Position numbers and translations under genes: made by a program. This document shows, piece by piece, positions 30,077 to 36,011 of a stretch of 36,011 bases of DNA (the stretch's first letter is position 1; every line of letters begins with the position of its first letter). Location: the NCBI GenBank assembly GCA_028822375.1, contig JAPKDW010000012.1, positions 1 through 36,011 of the forward strand, in the 5' to 3' direction. The notes under the pieces are model-generated. The model saw only the letters and a program-made list of their open reading frames with translations, had not been told where the DNA came from and ran no database searches. This DNA comes from Opitutaceae bacterium (GTDB taxonomy: Bacteria; Verrucomicrobiota; Verrucomicrobiia; Opitutales; Opitutaceae).

Positions 30077-31183
30077 ATGCCGACCTACGCTGACTTGGTT
30101 AAACCTGAACTCCTTTTGCAACCGGTCTATCAGCCGGGCAAGCCGATCGAATACGTAGCTCGCGAGCTAGGCTTGGATCCTTCGACGATCGTAAAATTGG
30201 CTTCGAATGAAAACCCACTGGGGGCGTCGCCTAAAGCGATTGCGGCAGGTAAGGCGGCGATGGATAGTATTCAATTGTATCCAGATGGTGGTTGTTATGA
30301 TTTGAAGCAGTCGCTGGCTAAGTCGCTGGAATTGGATCCGGAGCAGTTTATCATCGGCAATGGATCAAACGAGGTTCTGGAACTTTTAGGGCACGCGTTT
30401 GTTGGGGAAGGCGACGAGGTTGTTATGGGACAGGGAGCGTTTATCGTTTATAAACTGGTAACGCTTTTGTTTGGCGGAGTGCCGGTGGAAGTTCCAACTG
30501 TGGATCACCGTCATGACTTGCTCGGGATGGCGGCGGCCGTGACGGATCGCACCAAACTCGTTTTCTTGGCGAGTCCTGATAACCCAAGCGGTTCGTCGAA
30601 TACGAAAGAGGAGGTATTGGAATTGATCGAAGCTCTGCCGGAGCATGTGGTTTTCGTGCTGGATGAAGCGTATTCGGAATATTTAGACGATCCTGTAGAT
30701 TTGAGAGGCCTGATAGCGAAGGGGAGCAAGGTGTTCTGTACGCGCACGTTTTCTAAAATCTATGGATTGGCGGGATTGAGGATTGGCTATGGTTACGGGG
30801 ATCCCGAGTTGGTTTCGCTATTGAACCGAGCCCGCGAGCCTTTTAATGCGAATGCAGTGGCTCAGGCTGCGGCGATAGCCGCGTTGGAAGATCGATCTTT
30901 TGTGGAGAAGTGTCGTGGGGAAAACGCAGATGGCGTGTCGTTTTTCGAGGAGCGGTTTGAGCCATTGGGGATCGAATACATCAAGACCTATGCTAATTTC
31001 GTGACAATCAATGTGGGGAATGGCGTTGCCGCTTTCGAGGCGATGCAAGATGATGGGGTTATTGTTCGTCCGCTCGCTCCCTACGGGATGGGCGAATGGG
31101 TTCGGGTATCGATTGGAACGAAAGTGGAGAACGCGCGCGCTTTGGCTTCGCTCACTTCGTTCTTGAATAAACGGAGCGGATAG
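30077..31183 (+). CDS. hisC: histidinol-phosphate aminotransferase
   Basis: A 368-aa PLP-dependent fold-type I transaminase that makes histidinol phosphate in histidine synthesis. Motifs: LASNENPLGASP (41-52), YPDGGCYDLK (68-77), NGSNEVLELL (95-104), SPDNPSG (166-172), DEAYSEY (196-202), and the PLP lysine K227 in TRTFSKIYGLAGLRIGY. R in VRVSIGT binds the substrate carboxylate or phosphate. ATG at 30077 is chosen by family length; the frame stays open to 29951 with 42 unrelated residues. It is separated from other his genes and followed after 5 bases by a CNNM/CorC-like gene. Confidence 0.92.
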   Translation: MPTYADLVKPELLLQPVYQPGKPIEYVARELGLDPSTIVKLASNENPLGASPKAIAAGKAAMDSIQLYPDGGCYDLKQSLAKSLELDPEQFIIGNGSNEVLELLGHAFVGEGDEVVMGQGAFIVYKLVTLLFGGVPVEVPTVDHRHDLLGMAAAVTDRTKLVFLASPDNPSGSSNTKEEVLELIEALPEHVVFVLDEAYSEYLDDPVDLRGLIAKGSKVFCTRTFSKIYGLAGLRIGYGYGDPELVSLLNRAREPFNANAVAQAAAIAALEDRSFVEKCRGENADGVSFFEERFEPLGIEYIKTYANFVTINVGNGVAAFEAMQDDGVIVRPLAPYGMGEWVRVSIGTKVENARALASLTSFLNKRSG

Positions 31184-31188
31184 CGGCA

Positions 31189-32538
31189 TTGTTGGTTCGT
31201 GTATTCTATTGCGATAACCCAGTGAACTTTTCGTCGACCGAGTTGATGCTCTCAGGAGCAGCCGTTTTAGGGGTCCTCTTTTTGAATGCCGTTTTTGCAG
31301 CCACCGAGTTTGGTTTGATGAAATTGCGTTTCACTCGTTACGGCACGGGCAAGATGGATAAGGCTAAGGAATCGAGCTCGATTGCGGCTTTGTTGGAGGA
31401 TATGAGCGGGAGTATTAAGGTTCTGCGATTGGGGATAACATTTTGCGCAATCGCTATGGGGTGCTTGCTGGTACCGCTTATTTTGGCGCTTTTACAGGCG
31501 ATTGGATGGTCCGGAGAGAGTCAGATACGCATCGCGATGACTCTGAGTTTCATTTTAGCGGTAGGGATTCATTATATTCTGGGCGAGTTGATTCCTCGCG
31601 CGTTAGCGATGCAGCATCCGATGCGAACCTTGGCAGTTACAGTACCGTTGGTCAGGGTGTTCCAGATTTTGGCCAAGCCATTTTCGAGTGTCTTGAACGG
31701 GTTTTCCGGAGTTTTGCTGAAGGGTTTGGGATTGAATCCGAAATCCGATCTGAATTTGATCGATGTCGATTCGCAGATTCGTTCGATTGTCAGTAGCGGG
31801 GGTGAATTGCCGACGCTAACGGAAAGCATATTGAATAACGCGATGGATCTGCGAAAGCGGGTGGCGCACGACATCATGATCCCTCGGAATCAGCTCAGTT
31901 ATTTCGATGTGGAAGATTCTATCGAGGAGAATCTGGAAGTGGCTCGAACCACGGAGCATACGCGCTTTCCCGTTTGCGAGGCCGACTTGGATCAGTGCAT
32001 CGGGATCGTTCATATCAAGGATGTTTTTCGTAGTGGAAAATTGTCCAAGGACATCGATCTGCAGGAGCTGAAGCGTCCGATCGCTCGATTTTCGATGGAC
32101 GAGCCTTTGGAGGGCGTGCTGCAGGGCTTTTTGAAACAGAAGCAGCATTTTGCTCTGCTGACCGATGAGTTTGGCGGAGCGGTCGGGGCAATAACCTTAG
32201 AAGACGTTCTTGAAGAGCTGGTTGGAGAAATTCAAGACGAGTTCGATAGGGATAAGGAAATGATCTCGAAATTGGGCGACAGAGAGTTTCTGGTAGATGG
32301 ACTTACGCCGTTACATGATGTTTCGGAGGAAATCGGTATTGAATTAGAATCGCACGAAGTGTCTACGTTTGGTGGCTATATCACGCTTAGGCTTGGACGG
32401 ATGCCGCGATTGCAAGAGTCGTTTCGAATCGAGCGACTCGCGATTACGGCGGAAAGTCTGGATAATCGCCGTGTTATTGCCGCTACGGTGAAGATCCTTG
32501 ACGAGGAGGAACCGAGTGAAGAAACGTCTATTGACTAA
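31189..32538 (+). CDS. CNNM/HlyC/CorC-family membrane protein (DUF21-CBS-CorC_HlyC)
   Basis: A 449-aa protein with a DUF21 membrane domain (about residues 20-190; LSGAAVLGVLFLNAVFAATEFGLMKLR, ILGELIPRALAMQ), two CBS motifs (about 215-345; DIMIPRNQLSYFDV; TRFPVCEADLDQCIGIVHIKDVF; LLTDEFGGAVGAITLEDVLEELVGEIQDEFD) and a C-terminal CorC_HlyC domain (about 365-440; FLVDGLTPLHDVSEEIGIE ... FGGYITLRLGRMP). Family members are linked to Mg2+ or Co2+ efflux and resistance. Start is TTG at 31189, or ATG at 31246, which begins directly at the first helix. Probably cotranscribed with hisC. Confidence 0.88.
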   Translation: MLVRVFYCDNPVNFSSTELMLSGAAVLGVLFLNAVFAATEFGLMKLRFTRYGTGKMDKAKESSSIAALLEDMSGSIKVLRLGITFCAIAMGCLLVPLILALLQAIGWSGESQIRIAMTLSFILAVGIHYILGELIPRALAMQHPMRTLAVTVPLVRVFQILAKPFSSVLNGFSGVLLKGLGLNPKSDLNLIDVDSQIRSIVSSGGELPTLTESILNNAMDLRKRVAHDIMIPRNQLSYFDVEDSIEENLEVARTTEHTRFPVCEADLDQCIGIVHIKDVFRSGKLSKDIDLQELKRPIARFSMDEPLEGVLQGFLKQKQHFALLTDEFGGAVGAITLEDVLEELVGEIQDEFDRDKEMISKLGDREFLVDGLTPLHDVSEEIGIELESHEVSTFGGYITLRLGRMPRLQESFRIERLAITAESLDNRRVIAATVKILDEEEPSEETSID

Positions 32539-32653
32539 GATCGTAGCGCTCCAGGCTTGAGCTTCTGGCGAAAATCCGTATTGTTTGGGTCGGGATGAGC
32601 TTTTGCGGCAATCCTTTATCAAACTTGTCGATCAAACTCATATTCGTTTCTAG

Positions 32654-33763
32654 ATGTCTCCCCTTGGTACAATGCTTTGCGGCCGAATAGCCGCTACAGT
32701 GCTCGCCGGCTTTATGATGCTCGGCGTTTCATTGCGTGCGGACAATGATGGGCAAGAATTGGAAGCTGCGAGTGAGGTTACGGAAACTGAATATGCAGTG
32801 CCGGTTTTGGAGTATTCGTTCGATCGCGATTTGAAGCATGCGGCGCCGTTGGACTATCGATCGGTCAAGGCGTCAGGATTGCCGCTTGCGATGCGGCATC
32901 GAGTGGATGCGATTTGGTCGGGCGCGAGTTTGTTTAGCTATTTGGATTCGACCGCGTCGGATTTTCCGGTTGTTGCCGAGGTGCAATACCGTTTGCGTCG
33001 ATCGCCTTGGTCGGACCCGGAGCGGATGGCAAGAGCGCGGTTGCTGGATGGGACGCGATTTCAGGCTTTAGTGACGCGTAAATTTGGAATGGGACGTTCC
33101 TATGAAATGTCTGCGGCGGTACAGTATGCGGAGTCCGTTTTGTCCAATGGAGACCTCGATTTTCTGGAGCAAACGCATATTCCCGTCGAGATCCGAACGG
33201 AGATAGCGGAAAACACGGATTTGTTGGTCGGGGTGGAATTCAAATCAACGAAACTCACTTCTCTTTCTGAAATTCGTCAGTCGTCGGAACAGGCGATTAA
33301 GGCGGGAGTTTCGACCGGACTTGGGGAAGGCTTTTATGCTCAGGTCACTGTCGGGGCACGTAATTCTCAGTTGGATGGGGGACGACGCGAATCGGCCTTG
33401 GAGGTCGACGGCGCCTTGATTTGGCAGGCGGGTGTCGATTCTCAGTATTCGCTAACGTTTAACCGTTCCATGCGTCCTTCGCTAGTAGCCGATGCGTTTG
33501 TGGAAGCGGAAACGCTATCGTTCGCCGGCGATTTTACATTGTCTGATATGTGGTCTTCTTATTATGGAGTGTCGAAAAGCTGGGCTGAATTGGAGCCGGA
33601 TTTTGCGAAAGAGATCTATAGCGGCGAAGTAGCGGTGAGCTTTTCGCCGACCCAATCGATTCGGTTTTCGGGCGGCTACGTTTTTCGTAGCGGCAGCTTG
33701 AGAATGGTAAACGAAGCCGAAGCCGAGCAGATTATCCGTTTGTCTGCTTCGGTAAAGTACTAG
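32654..33763 (+). CDS. predicted outer-membrane beta-barrel protein, unknown
   Basis: A 369-aa exported protein. A signal peptide (GRIAATVLAGFMMLGVSLRA) ends near residue 29. From about residue 60 it consists of repeated amphipathic beta strands (QALVTRKFGMGRSYEMSAAVQYA; GFYAQVTVGARNSQ; DSQYSLTFNRSMRP) and ends in a strand closing with aromatic Y (LSASVKY), as outer-membrane barrels do. No family recognised. ATG at 32654, or residue 7 (ATG at 32672), may be the start. Its TAG overlaps that of the convergent Sua5-type gene: both use the palindrome CTAG (33760-33763). Confidence 0.7.
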   Translation: MSPLGTMLCGRIAATVLAGFMMLGVSLRADNDGQELEAASEVTETEYAVPVLEYSFDRDLKHAAPLDYRSVKASGLPLAMRHRVDAIWSGASLFSYLDSTASDFPVVAEVQYRLRRSPWSDPERMARARLLDGTRFQALVTRKFGMGRSYEMSAAVQYAESVLSNGDLDFLEQTHIPVEIRTEIAENTDLLVGVEFKSTKLTSLSEIRQSSEQAIKAGVSTGLGEGFYAQVTVGARNSQLDGGRRESALEVDGALIWQAGVDSQYSLTFNRSMRPSLVADAFVEAETLSFAGDFTLSDMWSSYYGVSKSWAELEPDFAKEIYSGEVAVSFSPTQSIRFSGGYVFRSGSLRMVNEAEAEQIIRLSASVKY

Positions 33764-34743
33764 CGAAACGAGGCTCGTCTGAGTCGGTCGTTGATTGCTA
33801 GCCCGAGCCCAAGTTCAGGAGCTTCCTCAGCGATGATTCTCTGATATTCGGCGTCGTCCAGCTCGCGAAGTTTCGCGAAGAGACTGGAAGCGATCGTCTC
33901 GAGCTTACCTTTCTCCGAGAGCCAATGAATGTTCGCGGCTCTGGCGCTTTTGGGTTTGCGAATTAAAAGGTAAGCAGTGGTTTGATCGGATTCGATGAGT
34001 TCTCTTTCCGAGACGGTGCTCGCGCGAAGTTCGAGTGGAGTTCGAGGGCTGTAGTGCTTGGGCAGAGAACCTGGAGCGATAGCGATGATTTCTTGATCTA
34101 GTTTGGGTGTGGGGCGAGGGAGACGCTTCTTCAAGGCGTTTTCGATCTTCTCTACAGGCAAGGCTCCGTAGCGCAGGATCTTTGGATTGGTTGGATCCCG
34201 CAGGTCGACGATTGTCGATTCGACTCCGTATTCGCAGGGGCCGCCTTCTAGGATGTACTCGATCCTGTCGCCTAAGTTTGCCTCCACATGGCTGGCTCTT
34301 GTTGGGCTGATGTAGGCGAATGGGTTGGCGCTGGGGGCTGCTAGCGGGAAGTCGCATCCCTCTATTAGCTGACGAAAAACCGGGTGATTGGGACTGCGAA
34401 CTGCGACGGAGTCCAAGTCGGCGGTGACAATGCTTGGGATCGTATCTTTCTTGGGCAGAACGAAGGTCAAAGGACCGGGCCAAAAGGCTTCAGCTAAGAT
34501 TTTCGAAGCTTCGTTCGTTTCGCAAAAGGCCTCGAGAGCTTCGTACGAGGCGACGTGGCAAATGAGCGGGTCATTGCTCGGACGTTTTTTGGCTTCGAAG
34601 ATCTTCGCGCAAGCATCGGCGTCGAGCGCGTTGGCGGCGAGTCCGTAGACAGTTTCTGTTGGGACGGCTACAAGCCCCCCTAAACGCAAAAACTCGCGTA
34701 AAATACGCAAGTTCTCATCGGTGGGTTTTAGAATTTCGGCCAT
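33760..34743 (-). CDS. L-threonylcarbamoyladenylate synthase (Sua5/TsaC type)
   Basis: A 327-aa enzyme that makes threonylcarbamoyl-AMP for the t6A37 modification of ANN-decoding tRNAs. The YrdC domain (about 1-200) has PTETVYGLAANA (28-39), KKRPSNDPL (52-60), WPGPLTFVLP, VAVRSPNHP, PLAAPSANPFAYISPT and the GVESTIVDL segment. The extra C-terminal Sua5 domain (about 225-327) with PGSLPKHYSPRTPL marks the two-domain Sua5 form rather than short TsaC. Downstream of rpsR by 51 bases and probably in one transcript. Stop codon overlaps that of the convergent barrel gene. Confidence 0.92.
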   Translation of the reverse strand: MAEILKPTDENLRILREFLRLGGLVAVPTETVYGLAANALDADACAKIFEAKKRPSNDPLICHVASYEALEAFCETNEASKILAEAFWPGPLTFVLPKKDTIPSIVTADLDSVAVRSPNHPVFRQLIEGCDFPLAAPSANPFAYISPTRASHVEANLGDRIEYILEGGPCEYGVESTIVDLRDPTNPKILRYGALPVEKIENALKKRLPRPTPKLDQEIIAIAPGSLPKHYSPRTPLELRASTVSERELIESDQTTAYLLIRKPKSARAANIHWLSEKGKLETIASSLFAKLRELDDAEYQRIIAEEAPELGLGLAINDRLRRASFR

Positions 34744-34794
34744 GAAAGCAGGTCAACCCGAACCTGCGGGCTTTTGTAGAAGGGAAGTCCGCCC

Positions 34795-34986
34795 CTACTG
34801 CATCATCAGCATGTTGCGAGCACGTTTGATAGCTCTATTGATCTTGCGTTGCTGCTTAGATGAAAGACGAGTCACTTTACGTGGGAGAATCTTGCCTGTT
34901 TCGGTTACGTAACGGGCCATTATGTGAGCGTGGGTAAAGTCCAGCTCTTGTGGCGTGAGGCTTCTGTTGATCTCTTCGTTTAGCAT
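34795..34986 (-). CDS. rpsR: small ribosomal subunit protein bS18
   Basis: A 63-aa bS18 of the 30S platform, near the family length of about 70-80. Diagnostic: LDFTHAHIMARYVTETGKILPRKVTRLSSKQQRKINRAIKRARNMLMM. ATG at 34986 is chosen; an upstream in-frame start at 35025 would add 13 hydrophobic residues. rpsR is usually in an rpsF-ssb-rpsR-rplI operon; here it stands alone ahead of the Sua5-type gene. The mRNA just before the ATG reads CCCTCCTTCCT, which looks like anti-Shine-Dalgarno rather than Shine-Dalgarno. Confidence 0.95.
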   Translation of the reverse strand: MLNEEINRSLTPQELDFTHAHIMARYVTETGKILPRKVTRLSSKQQRKINRAIKRARNMLMMQ

Positions 34987-35125
34987 AGGAAGGAGGGAAA
35001 TTAGGCTCGGGAGGGGCCTTGTCAATAACGGAAAACGATAAAATGAGTGGAAGTCAGTCTTTACAGACGATGCAAGATTCGCCAGAACCCCATCTCGTTA
35101 TCGGACTTGGGTTCGATCTCCAACT

Positions 35126-35200
35126 GGGGCCATAGTTCAACGGATAGAACAAGCGTTTCCTAAACGTTAGATCTGAGTTCGATTCTCGGTGGCCCTACCA
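35126..35200 (+). tRNA. tRNA-Arg (anticodon CCU)
   Basis: A full cloverleaf with encoded CCA. Acceptor GGGGCCA pairs with TGGCCCT (one G-T), D-stem GTTC/GAAC, anticodon stem AGCGT/ACGTT with loop TTCCTAA and anticodon CCT at 35159-35161, T-stem CTGAG/CTCGG with loop TTCGATT, discriminator A, then CCA (35198-35200). It decodes AGG. tRNA-Arg(CCU) genes are frequent integration sites, which fits the recombinase relic downstream. Confidence 0.95.
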
Positions 35201-35400
35201 GCTTGATTGTCAGGTATTTATGGATTTAATCCATGGATATCAACGATTTATGCTGAATTATCCATGTAGTATTTTGGAACGATGTAAACTCGTAGATCCG
35301 TTAGAAAACGAAAAAAACTGCCCCAAAAGTGCCCCGTTTTCAAAATTGAATGGGATAGCTATTCATTGTCAGCGCGAAGTAGACCGTCCTTCTCTGAGAA
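35201..35400. other. AT-rich non-coding stretch after the tRNA
   Basis: No convincing ORF on either strand. It has the phrase CTGCCCCAAAAGTGCCCCG near 35320-35338 and AT-rich sequence. It is the likely scar between the attachment site and the remaining island sequence. No second copy of the tRNA 3' end was seen in the window. Confidence 0.4.
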
Positions 35401-35571
35401 TCAGATCTTCCCGAAGGGTCTTTTTATCTGCCATTTTTCTGGTGGAGGCATCTTGGCGGTGATTTTGCCTTTGCTCAGGCCCACTGTATGGAGGTGGGCG
35501 ATGGCTGCCCAGAATTCTACTTCATCCAGATGGGATTTCATGTCGTTGAAGATTCGGGCTTCGACAACCAT
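35401..35571 (-). CDS. small hypothetical protein in the island relic
   Basis: A 56-aa reading frame, ATG at 35571-35569 and TGA at 35403-35401. It begins MVVEARIFNDMKSHLDEVEF, continues WAAIAHLHTVGLSKGKITAK and ends PPPEKWQIKRPFGKI. Composition looks protein-like, but no family is recognised. It may be a remnant of an island gene. A terminator-like hairpin (35604-35622) lies upstream of it. Confidence 0.4.
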   Translation of the reverse strand: MVVEARIFNDMKSHLDEVEFWAAIAHLHTVGLSKGKITAKMPPPEKWQIKRPFGKI

Positions 35572-35597
35572 TTGGCTATTCTGTAGAGCCTGGACGC

Positions 35598-35626
35598 AAA
35601 AAAGGCCCCGCTAAGCGAGACCCTTT
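35598..35626. terminator. bidirectional terminator-like hairpin
   Basis: GGCCCCGC (35604-35611) and GCGAGACC (35615-35622), with G-T pairs, enclose a TAA loop. Six A lie before it (35598-35603, T6 on the minus strand) and CTTTT after it on the plus strand (35623-35627). Confidence 0.6.
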
Positions 35627-35725
35627 TACCAAACTACAAACTAGATACGAAAATGAACAAACCCCTTTGTTCTACTCAAGCTAGACGGGGTAGGGAGCGA
35701 AGCGTTCAAAACCGGGTAAGTTTTT

Positions 35726-35961
35726 TTGAAGAGAGCCCAGGATGCTTTCGATCGTTTGGAAGGGCAGTACTCTTTGCTCCAGGCGGTCGATTTCTTTTTG
35801 ACGAACCACAAGGAGTTGACTTTCGATTTCAAAATATCGGATGTCCTCGAGGGCTTTTACGATGCCAAGCGAGCTGCTGGTGTTCCGAAGCGATCGTCCG
35901 TCGCCATTACCTCAAGATGGTTGCGGAAAACGAGGCCGAGCAATTTTGGGGGGCTATATAA
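35726..35961 (+). pseudogene. tyrosine recombinase (phage-type integrase) with deleted catalytic domain
   Basis: Two pieces of an integrase in different frames. The first (from TTG 35726) is like the N-terminal core-binding region: DAFDRLEGQYSLLQAVDFFL, then ISDVLEGFYDAKRAAGV. The second frame gives a typical integrase C-terminal tail, EAIVRRHYLKMVAENEAEQFW, ending with TAA at 35959-35961. The join falls near 35880-35895, where the roughly 200-residue catalytic domain with the R-H-R-Y residues should be. The true N-terminus is also missing; the frame is blocked by a TAA before a run of seven T. It lies about 525 bases from tRNA-Arg and must be inactive. Confidence 0.6.
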
Positions 35962-36011
35962 ATAGGGACAGGCTAATTATATGAAATGGCTCTTGACTGT
36001 GCATTCAACCG

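Noticed and set aside
1-36011. CRISPR array, rRNA operon, intact IS element or prophage
   Set aside because: No regularly spaced repeats, no rRNA-like sequence and no intact transposase were seen; the only mobile-gene remnant is the deleted integrase at the right edge.

Overview
The window looks like a chromosomal segment of a Verrucomicrobiota bacterium, most likely a marine member of the class Opitutia (Puniceicoccales/Pelagicoccus-like). This is inferred from gene content: a Cys-type sulfatase, a secreted ThuA protein, a GH88 plus Gfo/Idh sugar operon, an unusually long IspH, and FeoA/FeoB with a tiny Cys-rich partner. No rRNA gene is present to fix the taxonomy. Shine-Dalgarno sequences are strong in some genes (feoA, the sugar isomerase) and absent in many others.

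Left part (1-11800): carbohydrate catabolism, mostly on the minus strand. A sulfatase, a small membrane protein and a ThuA-domain protein come first. A second leftward operon follows, bounded by a clear terminator at 3115-3147: a PAS-AraC regulator, a 610-aa protein joining a decayed class II aldolase domain to an intact SDR domain, the dihydroxyacetone kinase subunits DhaK and DhaL, and an LsrF-type class I aldolase. A 21-bp direct repeat at 7945-7976 looks like its AraC-type operator. Next come a KDG-kinase-like PfkB protein, a KDPG aldolase and a divergent IclR regulator separated by a palindromic operator candidate, then a frameshifted pseudogene of a secreted protein.

Middle (12400-20170): a cupin-AraC regulator diverges from xylose isomerase across another 21-bp direct repeat. 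A repeat-rich gap (14869-15313) holds a 44-nt palindrome and a 171-bp MITE-like element with terminal inverted repeats. Then comes a rightward operon: XRE-cupin regulator, GH88 unsaturated glucuronyl hydrolase, TIM-barrel sugar isomerase, Gfo/Idh oxidoreductase and SDR. Together with the KDG kinase and KDPG aldolase it could form a route from unsaturated uronides to pyruvate and triose phosphate.

Right part (20180-36011): mostly housekeeping. It has FeoA-FeoB with a divergent 50-aa Cys-rich membrane protein, a hybrid histidine kinase preceded by a 43-aa overlapping ORF, a SulP transporter, long IspH, an AI-2E family permease, HisC, a CNNM/CorC-like protein, a predicted outer-membrane barrel, a Sua5/TsaC-type enzyme, ribosomal protein bS18 and tRNA-Arg(CCU). 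Beyond the tRNA lies an internally deleted tyrosine recombinase, the remains of an old island.

Several families of short intergenic palindromic repeats recur across the window (REP/BIME-like, CACGAAT-rich, MITE-like). One supplies the stop codon of the sugar kinase. The most interesting candidate for new biology is the pseudo-aldolase/SDR + DhaK + DhaL + LsrF cassette.
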